From Desulfurobacterium sp. TC5-1 (GTDB taxonomy: Bacteria > Aquificota > Aquificia > Desulfurobacteriales > Desulfurobacteriaceae): 64,000 nt of DNA. Below are positions 40,863 through 49,483 of the stretch, piece after piece. Position numbers and translations under genes: made by a program. The notes beneath the pieces were generated by a model. It did not search any database, was not told the DNA's origin, and worked only from the letters and a program-made list of their open reading frames with translations. How positions within the stretch are numbered: the first letter of the stretch is position 1; each line of letters opens with the position of its first letter. The DNA lies in NCBI RefSeq assembly GCF_000421485.1, contig NZ_ATXC01000001.1, positions 682,001 through 746,000 on the forward strand, given 5' to 3'.

Positions 40863-42632
40863 ATGAAATTTGTAAAAGTAAATATTAAGCGTTTTCGTTC
40901 TATTAATAATTTAACAGTAGAGTTTAAAGAAGGGAAACCTCTTATTATTTGTGGCTCAAACAACGTGGGTAAAACAAATTTTTTGAGAGCGCTGGATTTG
41001 TATTTCAGTTTAGATAAAAAGAAATTTAATACAAGGGATGATATCCCCTATGATATTGAACGTGGTAAGAGAGGTGCAGGATATAATACATCAATTACTG
41101 GATGGTTTATAGATAATGAAAATAAGAGATATGAGATAAAAACTATTTTTAAGAGAACAAAGGTAAAGGGTAATATTTTAGAGATTAAAGCAAAGAGAAA
41201 TAACACAAACATCAGTGAACCAGAGGCAAGAAATATTATTAAAAGATTCAGATTTCTATTTATAGAAGCAAGTAATATAAATATGCCTCAAATTATTGCA
41301 GAAATAATTGATGAAGAAGTTTTACCTTTAGGATTAGATCCACTAAGAAGAAAACAAACAGAACCTTTGAAAATCTTGGAGAACTTTGTAACAAAATCTA
41401 AAGAAGCTCTTTCCGGGATAGAAAAAGAAATTAGCAAGAACCTGAATGAATTTATTGAAGGAGTCACTGGAATAGATAAAGATGAATGGAAAGTCAAAAT
41501 ACTATTCGCTGAAATAAATAAATTAAGAGAAGTTTTAGCAAATATGATCGAATTTACTCTTTACGACAAGAATAATTCTAAAATGGAGGCGAAAGGAAGT
41601 GGTATTCAGAGAATAGTTTTGTTGTCACTTATTAAATATATATCTGAAAAAATAAAAAACAAAAATATTATTTGGGGAATAGACGAACCAGAAGCTTTTT
41701 TACAACCTGCATTACAGAAAAGAGTTTTCAATATTTTATTAGATATGGCAAAAAAGCAACACATAATTTTTACGACTCATTCTCAATATTTTATTGATAT
41801 AACAGATTTGCAAACTACCTATTTATTTAAAGCAAATTACGAAAAGAAGGATTTTAAAAGACGACCAGGAGAAGTATTTTTTAAAATCAATACATTTATA
41901 GAAGAAAAACAAAGTGATTATCAAAAGCTAATTGAAATCAAAGAACATTTTGGCATGAAGAAAAATGATAATTGGGAAATTATGCCCTATAATATTTTAG
42001 TTGAGGGGGAAGAAGATAAGCTATATATTGAAATGCTCGCACGAAAATTTGGTTTTAGTGTTCCAAATATCTTAGTAGCAGGTGGAGTTACAAAAATTAA
42101 AGGTTATTTACAGTTTCTAAAAGAATTTTGTAGGGAAAGTGGATTTAAACCAAAAATTGTATGTATTTTTGACCATGATAAAGAGGGAAAAGAAACGTAT
42201 GATAAAATAATACCAGATAAATACAGAAATTTTTTAGATTTAGACTTGAGATTTATTCCAAGATGTGATGGAGATAAAAGCATCGAATATGATTATGAAA
42301 TTGAAGATTTTATATACCCTGAAATTATGCTGGAAGCAGTCAACGATTTTTTAAAAAGAAGAAATTATAAAGCTATCTCTAAAACAGAATTAAAAAAACG
42401 CTTTCAATCTGCTTATGATAAAACATGTATATTGAATTTTTTTACTCAGATAGCAAAGGCAAAAAATTCAGATAAAGAAGAAATAAATTTTGAGGATGAA
42501 GGAATAAAAAAATACCTTTGTAAGAAATCCTGTGAAAATATAACTAAATCTAAACTTGAAGAGTTCGATTCTGAATATCATCAAGTTAGAGAATTTCTGA
42601 GAAATCTATGTTCAGGAGAAAACTATGACTAA
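40863..42632 (+). CDS. OLD-family ATP-dependent endonuclease
   Basis: A 589-residue protein with an N-terminal ABC/SMC-like ATPase and a C-terminal Toprim nuclease, as in OLD and GajA proteins. Walker A is GSNNVGKT at 31-38, the signature region is KGSGIQRIVLLSL near 244, Walker B is IIWGIDEPEAF with Asp274 and Glu275, followed by a THS switch segment near 305. The Toprim parts are LVEGEEDKLYIEML (Glu381) and IFDHDKEG (Asp437, Asp439). Such proteins act in phage defence, alone or with partners. RBS GAGAGAGGTG precedes it. Base use is more AT-rich than in the tra genes, indicating separate acquisition. Confidence 0.9.
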   Translation: MKFVKVNIKRFRSINNLTVEFKEGKPLIICGSNNVGKTNFLRALDLYFSLDKKKFNTRDDIPYDIERGKRGAGYNTSITGWFIDNENKRYEIKTIFKRTKVKGNILEIKAKRNNTNISEPEARNIIKRFRFLFIEASNINMPQIIAEIIDEEVLPLGLDPLRRKQTEPLKILENFVTKSKEALSGIEKEISKNLNEFIEGVTGIDKDEWKVKILFAEINKLREVLANMIEFTLYDKNNSKMEAKGSGIQRIVLLSLIKYISEKIKNKNIIWGIDEPEAFLQPALQKRVFNILLDMAKKQHIIFTTHSQYFIDITDLQTTYLFKANYEKKDFKRRPGEVFFKINTFIEEKQSDYQKLIEIKEHFGMKKNDNWEIMPYNILVEGEEDKLYIEMLARKFGFSVPNILVAGGVTKIKGYLQFLKEFCRESGFKPKIVCIFDHDKEGKETYDKIIPDKYRNFLDLDLRFIPRCDGDKSIEYDYEIEDFIYPEIMLEAVNDFLKRRNYKAISKTELKKRFQSAYDKTCILNFFTQIAKAKNSDKEEINFEDEGIKKYLCKKSCENITKSKLEEFDSEYHQVREFLRNLCSGENYD

Positions 42633-42753
42633 CTTGACCTCAGAAAATACATTCGAAACCACTATAGTCAGGTCATTAATCAAAAACGGTCGTTTTTTCC
42701 ATTTTGACAAATTTCGTGAATGGTTTATCTTTGAACATAGCTTTATTTTTTAG
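42625..42753 (+). pseudogene. HsdR-like N-terminal remnant
   Basis: A 42-codon frame whose start overlaps the OLD stop by eight bases, with AGGAGAA upstream. The first residues (LTSENTFETTIVRSLIKNG) resemble the extreme N-terminus of type I restriction HsdR subunits, which begin with a helix of the form S-E-x-x-F-E-x-x-I-x-x-x-L-x-x-N-G. The frame then ends in non-homologous sequence. I read it as the stump of a longer partner gene lost by deletion; with so little left, the family call is tentative. Confidence 0.45.
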
Positions 42754-42793
42754 ATGGAAAGCTAGATTTATCAAGTTTTAGGAGGGCGGAAAG

Positions 42794-43426
42794 ATGCCAT
42801 TCCGTTGTGATCCAGAAAAATGCAAAGCACTATGCTGTAAATACGACGGCAACTGTTTGTTCACTTTAGAGCTGTTTATCGGCGAAATGAAACTTTTCAG
42901 TCCAGAAAACACTATCTTCCTGCTTACTTTAATGGGATCCGCTAAAACAAAGAAAGAAAGGACAAAAGGGTACTCAAACGCTTTTATTAATATCCGTGAG
43001 GTGTTTAACAGTACACATTTGCCAAACATCTCTCTTCTTTTCGTAGTTCAGTCGCTGATAGTTGAAGAAAAATGTCCCCATCTTAAGGACAATAGATGTT
43101 CTATTTATCTAAAAAGACCTTTCATATGTGCAGTTTATCCCTTTTTGAATAGTGAACCTGAGGCTGTGGATGCTCTTCAAAGGGTAGATTTTAAGAGTTT
43201 TCAGGAGAGTACTTTTAAAAAGTGCAAAGAATGTTGTTCTTTGGGTGAAGAAAAGTTCAAGGGATTTAATGAATTCTTTAGAAAGCAGAAAAAAGTTTTG
43301 AGAAAATATGGACGGAAATATAACAACGTTTTAAGAGAACATAGGAATTTCTTGCTGAGGCTGTTTAGAGAAAATAAAAGCTCTTTCAAGGATTATATTC
43401 GCTATAAACCTCCTATTAACTCGTGA
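42794..43426 (+). CDS. YkgJ-family Cys-cluster protein
   Basis: A 210-residue soluble protein of the YkgJ family (putative zinc- or iron-binding). The pattern is MPFRCDPEKCKALCCKYDGNC (in two parts), then CPHLKDNRCSIYLKRPFICAVYP and KCKECCSLG, which gives the CxxxxCC and CPxLxxxxCxIYxxRPxxCxxYP blocks. Family members may bind an Fe-S cluster or zinc; the reaction is unknown. GGAGGGCGG lies before the start. It is the last intact gene of the cargo zone. Confidence 0.85.
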   Translation: MPFRCDPEKCKALCCKYDGNCLFTLELFIGEMKLFSPENTIFLLTLMGSAKTKKERTKGYSNAFINIREVFNSTHLPNISLLFVVQSLIVEEKCPHLKDNRCSIYLKRPFICAVYPFLNSEPEAVDALQRVDFKSFQESTFKKCKECCSLGEEKFKGFNEFFRKQKKVLRKYGRKYNNVLREHRNFLLRLFRENKSSFKDYIRYKPPINS

Positions 43427-43860
43427 AGTCTTGACTTTTCTATTCTTTTGGTAAGAAAAATATATGGTAAGGAAGGAATTAAGGCTCAAATAGGTACAAT
43501 AGAAAGGGCATTGAACAGTCAGTGGGCTAATCAAGAAGAAAAGAAAAAACTGGGAATTTATAAGAAAATATTGGAATCTTCAGTGTAACTTTAACGGAGA
43601 GGAGCACCCACCCTGTTAGTTAGGCAGATTCTTTGGTCATGTTCTTGAGGAAATTATTAACAATAAGATCGGCAGTTTTCATAGAGGTATCGACAGCCTT
43701 CTCAAAATGGTGCTGTGAATCCTAAGTTTACGATAGCAAAAAGCTGTATGAGAGTATCATCAGCTTCTTGCGGCACGAAGTAAAGAGGAAACTGATGCAA
43801 AAATAATTTACCAAAGCCACTGCCTGAAAACTATATTTTTCACACTTTGGTGGTATTTTA
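43427..43860. other. Decayed intergenic sequence
   Basis: This 434-base gap between the YkgJ gene and trbI holds only gene scraps. On the plus strand 43448-43588 is open and encodes a charged helical tail (KEGIKAQIGTIERALNSQ, then EEKKKLGIYKKILESSV); on the minus strand near 43620-43690 a 25-codon frame ends in NNFLKNMTKESA. Neither has a start signal. I interpret it as degraded cargo at the junction with the tra operon. Confidence 0.5.
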
Positions 43861-44220
43861 CTATTTTACAACCTGAAGCACATCTCCCGTAACATCCTGA
43901 ACGTTGGAATCGGAAAGAACCGCTCTTTTGATGAGTATTAAAGAGCGGCCGTCATCAAGCTCTTTTATTCTTTTATCAACTCTTTCAAGATTTTCCTTTA
44001 TACAGGACGAAACATTCTGATTGTTCTGACAAACTTCCTGAACCCTCGACATCACCTTTTGAACGTCAACGGTTTTCATTTCAAGCCTGCTGTTATTTAC
44101 AATCTCTTTACATTTCCTTATTGCAAGGAAGTAAGAAAGTGAAGCTGCTAAAACAATCAAAAGACCGAAAACAAAGTAGTCAACGTATCTATTTTCCATT
44201 TCTTTAGCTTCCATTTCCAT
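43861..44220 (-). CDS. trbI: TrbI-like F-type transfer protein
   Basis: A 119-residue inner-membrane protein with one N-terminal span (YFVFGLLIVLAASLSYFLAI) and a periplasmic domain. The C-terminal segment LILIKRAVLSDSNVQDVTG resembles the end of F-type TrbI (hydrophobic strand, then Pro/Lys-Ala-Val and an Asp-x-Thr). TrbI modulates pilus outgrowth and retraction. Position directly after traC, overlapping it by 17 bases, matches the F-plasmid gene order traC-trbI. Assignment leans on position as well as on sequence. It is the last tra gene before the cargo zone. Confidence 0.7.
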   Translation of the reverse strand: MEMEAKEMENRYVDYFVFGLLIVLAASLSYFLAIRKCKEIVNNSRLEMKTVDVQKVMSRVQEVCQNNQNVSSCIKENLERVDKRIKELDDGRSLILIKRAVLSDSNVQDVTGDVLQVVK

Positions 44221-46693
44221 TTTCCATCTCCACGCAGTACTGAATGGCTTCCGGTAGTGTCATCCCTTTTTCATCCATAAGGGATGAAATCTTTTCCCTG
44301 TCCTTCTTGTCTGTTGTAAACAGGTAGTACATAAACCTATCAAGAACAACTCTCACGAGAGAGCGGCCGAAAGGTGTCATCAAGAAAGCCTCCGAGTATT
44401 CACCCTTCACGGGTGCAATTGACTCCATAAGCATCCATTCAAAGTCAGAAAGGTTCAACACTTCTGATTTCTTTAAGGCGTTGATGCTCGTCGGCTGCTG
44501 CTTCATAAAAATATTGAAACTACTGTTCTGGACGATAATCCTTCCGGCCCTGCTACCTGATTCCCAGAGGTCCTCAAATCCCTGAGTGCCTATAACAACG
44601 GCAGTACCGTGCTTCCTTGCACGACGGTAGAGCTGCTCAATAAATCCGTCTATTCTTGGATCACCAAGAAATTTGTGGGCTTCATCATAAAGAACGATAG
44701 ATCTAAATCCTTTGTGTCTTTTTGATTCTATATATACTTTCCGGGAAATAAAGAAGTTCACCATCATAATCACCGGGTTTCTCAGTTCCGGAACATCTTC
44801 AAGATGATCATACTCAACAACAACAAGAGGCTTCCTGAAATCAACTTCTGCCTTTCCCTCAAAAAACCGACCGTACTGCCCTCTACCGGTATAAGGTTCA
44901 AGTGTTTTTCCGAAATCAACCATCCTGGAATCCCTGAGAGCACTAAAGTAGTCTGCTATATGAGTGATTGAAAGATTACTACCGTACTGCTGATACAAAG
45001 TTCTTATAGCTCTTTCAAGTTCTGCCTTAATTAATTTTTCAAGCCTATCTGACATTTCTCTGCTTTTTGGAGCTCCCATAATGTAGATAACATTGGTCAG
45101 AAATTCCATGAATTCGGACAATTCTTCCTGTGACGTAACAAGAGAAAAGGGATTTATGCAGATGGGATTTTCGGGATCAAATTCAAGCCACTGCCCGCCC
45201 ATCACCTTACAGAAGTTTTCGTACGATCGACCTATATCATTAATAAATACCGTTGCACCGGCTGCTCTGTATTGAAATGAAAGCAGTTGCATTAAAACCG
45301 ACTTCCCTGCGCCAGAAGTTCCTATTACGAAGGCGTTATAGTTTGTCGGTGAATCAAATAGATCCACTCCTACAAGCTGTCCTCTTCTTGAAACAAAAAG
45401 TATTTGCGGAGTTCCCGTTCCTATAAATTCGGCCTCAACCGGGGAAAATGAAGCAACATTATCCGAAAAGAAGATTTTGTCTCTCTTCAGCTCTTCTAAC
45501 AATTCCTTATCCCCGGCAAGGGGAAGTGCCGAAAGGAATACCGGAAAAGAAATATACCTGTCAGGGAAAATCTGAAAACCGGCCGTCCTCCAGAAAGTCT
45601 TAACGGTATCAATCTGCTTTTGCAGCTCGTCCCGGAAAGGTGCCGAAACAAGAAGCGAAAGGCAACATGAAAAGAGTTTCTTCCCTTCTTCAAGTCTGTT
45701 CATTGCAATTGCAAGGTCTTCCTGCTTTGCCTTGAGTTTCGGGAAAAGTCCTCCCGGTAAAACCTGGGACATTACAAGAGCTGCATTCCTTTTAATCTTT
45801 GCGGTTTCGTCTTCCGAAAGTCTGACAACTGTGAACGAGAGGATGAACGGATACTTGAAATTATTTTCATTAAAGAACATATCTCCTAAAAGCTTCGTCA
45901 TATCTCCGAGATGCCACTCTTTAGGAAATGCTGAAACAGAAAGGCTGCGCCAGTATTGATTGTCCATCACAAAATAGTCTTCTTCCACTTCAACTTTTGT
46001 ATCGTAGGCAACAATCTGTGTGTTTATATATTCATCTTCATTATAGTTCCTGTAATGTTCGTTCTCATCATGATTTATGTTTATAACTTCAGACATAATC
46101 TGAATAAGCCGTTCAGGTGCAACCTGAACGGGAGAGAGTCCCATGGCTCTTAAAGAACCTTCAATTTTATTTTTTAGCTCTCCTGCTTCCTTTAAAAGCT
46201 GGCTGAAATCCGTTACCTGCTCTTTTTTGAAAAGTTTAAGAAATGAAGAAACCTTACTGTGATGCTTCAATTTGACGGACACTATCAACCTGAAATTCCT
46301 TACAGTAATGGGAAAATGTCTTGATATTATCTCTTTTGAATGATTTTCAAAAAACCCGGCATGCTGTTCGATGGCTACTTTTAACAGCTCTTCATCCGTT
46401 CGTTTTAAACTCCTGTACACACGGGTTATATCTTTCAGATTTCTTGAAGCAAAGAGAAAAAAGTTAAGGGTTGCTCCTACCGGAAGAGACTCTATCATTC
46501 CTTCTATCATTGTCATTGTTCTCTCTCCGGCAGCCGAAAGGGGAAAACATTCAAAAACGATACCTGCACCCTCGTCGGAAGTAACATAAACACCGAACCT
46601 CGGATCGTAAGCAACGTACGGAAGATACTTTGAGAGAGTTTCTCTATCAAGAAGTTCGTAAAATTTCTCTTTTTCCACGGAGGTTTCAGTCAC
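44204..46693 (-). CDS. traC: TraC assembly ATPase of the type IV secretion system
   Basis: TraC (VirB4 class) is the cytoplasmic ATPase that drives F-pilus assembly. The protein is 829 residues from GTG 46693, which follows GGAGGG and overlaps the traK stop; an ATG at 46738 in frame would add 15 residues without a ribosome site. Walker A is GTSGAGKSVLMQLL, preceded by GVDLFDSPTNYNAFVI, Walker B-like IVLYDEAHKFLG, and a late GTQGFEDLW motif-type segment (VVIGTQGFEDL). The N-terminal region has LPYVAYDPRFGVYVT and FECFPL of the TraC_F_IV family. Full length. Confidence 0.95.
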   Translation of the reverse strand: MTETSVEKEKFYELLDRETLSKYLPYVAYDPRFGVYVTSDEGAGIVFECFPLSAAGERTMTMIEGMIESLPVGATLNFFLFASRNLKDITRVYRSLKRTDEELLKVAIEQHAGFFENHSKEIISRHFPITVRNFRLIVSVKLKHHSKVSSFLKLFKKEQVTDFSQLLKEAGELKNKIEGSLRAMGLSPVQVAPERLIQIMSEVININHDENEHYRNYNEDEYINTQIVAYDTKVEVEEDYFVMDNQYWRSLSVSAFPKEWHLGDMTKLLGDMFFNENNFKYPFILSFTVVRLSEDETAKIKRNAALVMSQVLPGGLFPKLKAKQEDLAIAMNRLEEGKKLFSCCLSLLVSAPFRDELQKQIDTVKTFWRTAGFQIFPDRYISFPVFLSALPLAGDKELLEELKRDKIFFSDNVASFSPVEAEFIGTGTPQILFVSRRGQLVGVDLFDSPTNYNAFVIGTSGAGKSVLMQLLSFQYRAAGATVFINDIGRSYENFCKVMGGQWLEFDPENPICINPFSLVTSQEELSEFMEFLTNVIYIMGAPKSREMSDRLEKLIKAELERAIRTLYQQYGSNLSITHIADYFSALRDSRMVDFGKTLEPYTGRGQYGRFFEGKAEVDFRKPLVVVEYDHLEDVPELRNPVIMMVNFFISRKVYIESKRHKGFRSIVLYDEAHKFLGDPRIDGFIEQLYRRARKHGTAVVIGTQGFEDLWESGSRAGRIIVQNSSFNIFMKQQPTSINALKKSEVLNLSDFEWMLMESIAPVKGEYSEAFLMTPFGRSLVRVVLDRFMYYLFTTDKKDREKISSLMDEKGMTLPEAIQYCVEMENGNGS

Positions 46694-47378
46694 CGTTTCC
46701 CTCCACAACAATAACTTTCGTTTCCTGCCCCGGTTCAAGTTCGTGCCTTAAAACTGCAACCGCCCTTGTCCGATCCGAATCTATAAAATTCTTCTCATCA
46801 ATCCTGACCTTTTGCTTAGCACGAAGCAGAAAAACTTTTACGGTGAAAAGTGCTCCTCTCATTTCCAGGACAAGGTTTCTTGAATACTCTTTAAAATTAT
46901 CAATAACAACATTTGTACTTTTCACCGTGTATCCCGGCGGCGGAACCTCATCAATACCTGCCAGGACAAGCTTTTTCATGGTTTCTTCGTAAGGAGAAAC
47001 TTTCTCAAAAGCAAGAGCTTTTTGTATCTGCAAAACCTTCTTCTTATCTTTATCTTCAACAAAGACAACCTGTGCAGGTATATCTTTAGGATTGAAAATG
47101 AACTGACACACACGGCCGTCCGCGAGAACAACGTAATACTCTGCAGCTGTTTTTCTTCCCAGAACCTTGATAAACACGTTTTTTCCTTCAACCATGTGCC
47201 TGAAAGGTCTTTCTTTCGAATAAACAACTTCTACAACCTTTTCCGGGAAAACGATCCTGTTTATTCCGGTGCGGCTGATTGAAACAACCTGAAAGTCTTT
47301 ATTGTCACACTTTACAAACGTTGCGGCTTTTGATGAAGATGCCGCCAGTAAAAAAACCATCAGCAGTGCTTTTTTCAT
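46686..47378 (-). CDS. traK: TraK secretin-like protein
   Basis: TraK is the periplasmic secretin-like (VirB9 class) component that links TraB and the TraV lipoprotein in the F-type outer-membrane ring. This 230-residue protein has a signal peptide and the typical early motif SRTGINRIVFPEKVVEVV, then strands KNVFIKVLG and YYVVLADGRVCQFIF. Located between the OmpA-like gene and traC. In F plasmid traK precedes traB; here it follows traV, so the gene order is rearranged. Confidence 0.85.
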   Translation of the reverse strand: MKKALLMVFLLAASSSKAATFVKCDNKDFQVVSISRTGINRIVFPEKVVEVVYSKERPFRHMVEGKNVFIKVLGRKTAAEYYVVLADGRVCQFIFNPKDIPAQVVFVEDKDKKKVLQIQKALAFEKVSPYEETMKKLVLAGIDEVPPPGYTVKSTNVVIDNFKEYSRNLVLEMRGALFTVKVFLLRAKQKVRIDEKNFIDSDRTRAVAVLRHELEPGQETKVIVVEGNGD

Positions 47379-47839
47379 TTTTTTACCTCTACTTTTCTTT
47401 TCGTTGGTCCCGGCGGGGGCGGAAGTTCACCCTTACCCTCAACTTTTTCAACAACACCGCCAAGTTTTTCTATAAACTCTGCAACTGTTTGTGCCCTTTT
47501 TTCTGAAAGCCACAGATTGTATTTTTTCGTTCCTATGCAATCGGCATATCCAAGAATTCTGTATTTCTCACCGTGCTTCACAAACCTTTCTATTTTCTTT
47601 TTCTCATCAGGTTTAAGGTAATATCTATCAAAGTCAAAGTAAACGCTGAGAACCTCAGCTTTTTTCTCCTTCACTTTAACGGAAATAGGTACCTTTATAA
47701 TCCTTACAACATGAATCTTTGAAGGCTTTGGACAATCGGCCCTGCATATATAATACCGTGGCGGTGAGTAACTCACCTTATATTCCGTTTTAACCGGCGG
47801 CGGAAAAAGCTGAATTATCGCTGCAACAAGAAACATCAT
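47375..47839 (-). CDS. OmpA-C-domain protein of the transfer operon
   Basis: A 154-residue exported protein with an OmpA-like peptidoglycan-binding domain: VYFDFDRYYLKPDEKKKIERF, then ILGYADCIGTKKYNLWLSEKRA, which gives the conserved Asp and Arg contacts for diaminopimelate. The start ATG 47839 (AAGGAGAGAAA upstream, ATGA overlap with the upstream stop) gives a short hydrophobic signal (FLVAAIIQLFPPP). F plasmid has no OmpA-domain gene in this position. It may anchor the TraV-K-B ring to the wall. Confidence 0.82.
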   Translation of the reverse strand: MMFLVAAIIQLFPPPVKTEYKVSYSPPRYYICRADCPKPSKIHVVRIIKVPISVKVKEKKAEVLSVYFDFDRYYLKPDEKKKIERFVKHGEKYRILGYADCIGTKKYNLWLSEKRAQTVAEFIEKLGGVVEKVEGKGELPPPPGPTKRKVEVKK

Positions 47840-48183
47840 TTTCTCTCCTTGAGAGGATAGGAAATGTTTTCCGGCTTTCTTTTTAAGTTTTCTCGCGAAA
47901 AGATCCACTTTCCGTTTCTTATCACAGTATAGATGTATTCTCCCTGGTGAAAATCCCCGTGATCATCGACGTACGGGAGAACAAGTATTCTGACCTCCTG
48001 ATCCTGTAACCTCACGGGAACAAGAGGCTTTGTCAATACTTCTTTTTCTATCTGAACAATATCTTTTGATACCTTCAGTGGCCGGGTTTCGTTGCAGGCA
48101 GTACATACGGTACGAAGCTTATAATCCTTTTCCCCGCATGAAGCCAGAAGCAGAAGAACAGCTAACAGAACGGCTTTTTTCAT
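47836..48183 (-). CDS. TraV-like lipoprotein, C-terminal part
   Basis: A 115-residue lipoprotein with lipobox LASC. The C-terminal segment RLQDQEVRILVLPYVDDHGD, continuing FHQGEYIYTVIRNGKW, matches the end of TraV proteins (R-x-x-VRIW-x-APWxDxDGDLH). TraV is the VirB7-class lipoprotein that anchors the outer ring. Two extra Cys (VCTACN) near the N-terminus could form disulphides. The N-terminal TraV features are found instead in the overlapping gene upstream (48180-48365), so TraV seems to be split. Confidence 0.78.
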   Translation of the reverse strand: MKKAVLLAVLLLLASCGEKDYKLRTVCTACNETRPLKVSKDIVQIEKEVLTKPLVPVRLQDQEVRILVLPYVDDHGDFHQGEYIYTVIRNGKWIFSRENLKRKPENISYPLKERK

Positions 48184-48365
48184 CTCTCACAACTCCCGCA
48201 GTATTTTTCAGGGTGTTCCTGAACATCCTGATAGACATCCGACAGAGAACCGCATACACCCTCTCCCGTACCACTCACACAGAGAGGTTCCTCTCTGTAC
48301 GGAAGCAAGATACAGGAAGATACAAAAGGTAAAACAAGTACAAGCAAAAGAGCTATCTTTCTCAC
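48180..48365 (-). CDS. TraV-like lipoprotein, N-terminal part
   Basis: A 61-residue lipoprotein with lipobox VSSC, followed by CVSGTGEGVCGSLSDVYQDV. This G-x-C-x-S-x-x-x-VY pattern is that of the N-terminal domain of TraV. It starts with GTG overlapping the traB stop and overlaps the next lipoprotein gene by ATGA. Both halves have their own lipidation signal, so each would be anchored in the outer membrane separately. Confidence 0.7.
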   Translation of the reverse strand: MRKIALLLVLVLPFVSSCILLPYREEPLCVSGTGEGVCGSLSDVYQDVQEHPEKYCGSCER

Positions 48366-49483
48366 TTCACTTCTCCCTTTGAAAGAGAAATTCCCTTTTC
48401 AACTATGATGTTAACCTTTCTACCGGCATTGATTTCAACAACCGGCCAGGTTTCCTCGGCCAGCTTCGCATATACTTCGGCTAATTTTTCGGCCGCTTTT
48501 CCCGCCCCGGAAAATGCTGACATTTTCAGAGCATCTTCAGGCTTTACCGTTGACGTTGTTCCGGTAGGTGAAACCATCACAACCTGAGAAGCCTGCTGGA
48601 ATGCTGAAGCAACACCTTCAAGAAAACCGGAAACAAGCATTCTTGCAAGAAGTGCTCCCTGACGGGAAACAACAATGCCTCTCAGGCCCACCTTGCCGTC
48701 TTCACCGGTAACATAGCCCCGAAGCGGCATTTCGTATCTTGTCCCGTTTTCGGCCACACATGAAATGGCCGTAGTCCGCAGGTATGCCCTTTCCGAGGAG
48801 AGATCTCCGTAGCCTTCGGCAAGGACAAAACATTTTTTCACGTCTTCCTTCCAGTCGTTCGGAAGCTGTGCAAAATCCGTAAGTTCTATAAGAACGGGAT
48901 GAGGATCGGACTTTGCCTTCATTCCCGTCGGAGCATCAAGGCCGTTCAAAAGAACACCGGTAAAAAAGCTCCCGGCCGGAATATACTCTTTATCGGGAGT
49001 TTTTTTCTGCCTCTGTTCTTTTTCGGACTCTAACGGCTTCTCCTGAACCTCTATCCTTGTCACGCCGATATCCGGAATCACCATCTCTTTCTTTTTCCGT
49101 GCTGCTGCGGCAGAAGGAGGTGGCGGAGGTGGCGGAGCCGTGATCTTTTTCTCGGGCGGTGGGGGCGGCGGTGGTGCTGCAAGATTTTCAAACTTCGGTT
49201 CTTTTTTCTTTTCATTTTTCAATTCTTTTATCTGATTTTCAAGGTTCTTGATAGTGATGGAAAGTTCCTGGATCTGTTTTTGCGCTTTTGATTTCCACTC
49301 TTCTTCAATTGTCTTCTTCATCTGCTTTTCGGTGTCAACTTTTACAATTTCTTTCTTCTTTTGAGGTTTTTCAGGAGATGAGAGAATTTCCGGAAGAACG
49401 ATCATCACAAACAACCCGACAACCGCAACCCCAACCAGAATTCCGTACTGCTTCAGTTTCGTGCCTTTATATTTTTTAAGCAT
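48362..49483 (-). CDS. traB: TraB (VirB10-class) pore protein
   Basis: TraB spans the cell envelope and connects the inner and outer parts of the transfer channel. The 373-residue protein has an N-terminal cytoplasmic tail, one span (YGILVGVAVVGLFVMIVLP), a coiled coil of about 45 residues, two Pro-rich blocks (PPPPPPPEKK and PPPPPPPSAAA), then the VirB10-like domain with AGSFFTGVLLNGLDAPTG, FVLAEGYGDLSSERAYLRT and GLRGIVVSRQGALLAR. The order and motifs are those of F-type TraB, somewhat shorter than in F. Overlaps traE by eight bases. Confidence 0.93.
   Translation of the reverse strand: MLKKYKGTKLKQYGILVGVAVVGLFVMIVLPEILSSPEKPQKKKEIVKVDTEKQMKKTIEEEWKSKAQKQIQELSITIKNLENQIKELKNEKKKEPKFENLAAPPPPPPPEKKITAPPPPPPPSAAAARKKKEMVIPDIGVTRIEVQEKPLESEKEQRQKKTPDKEYIPAGSFFTGVLLNGLDAPTGMKAKSDPHPVLIELTDFAQLPNDWKEDVKKCFVLAEGYGDLSSERAYLRTTAISCVAENGTRYEMPLRGYVTGEDGKVGLRGIVVSRQGALLARMLVSGFLEGVASAFQQASQVVMVSPTGTTSTVKPEDALKMSAFSGAGKAAEKLAEVYAKLAEETWPVVEINAGRKVNIIVEKGISLSKGEVK

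Noticed and set aside
40863-42632. Complete Gabija (GajA-GajB) defence system
   Set aside because: The OLD-type protein is GajA-like in layout, but no UvrD-type GajB helicase follows; only a short stump with HsdR-like start is present.
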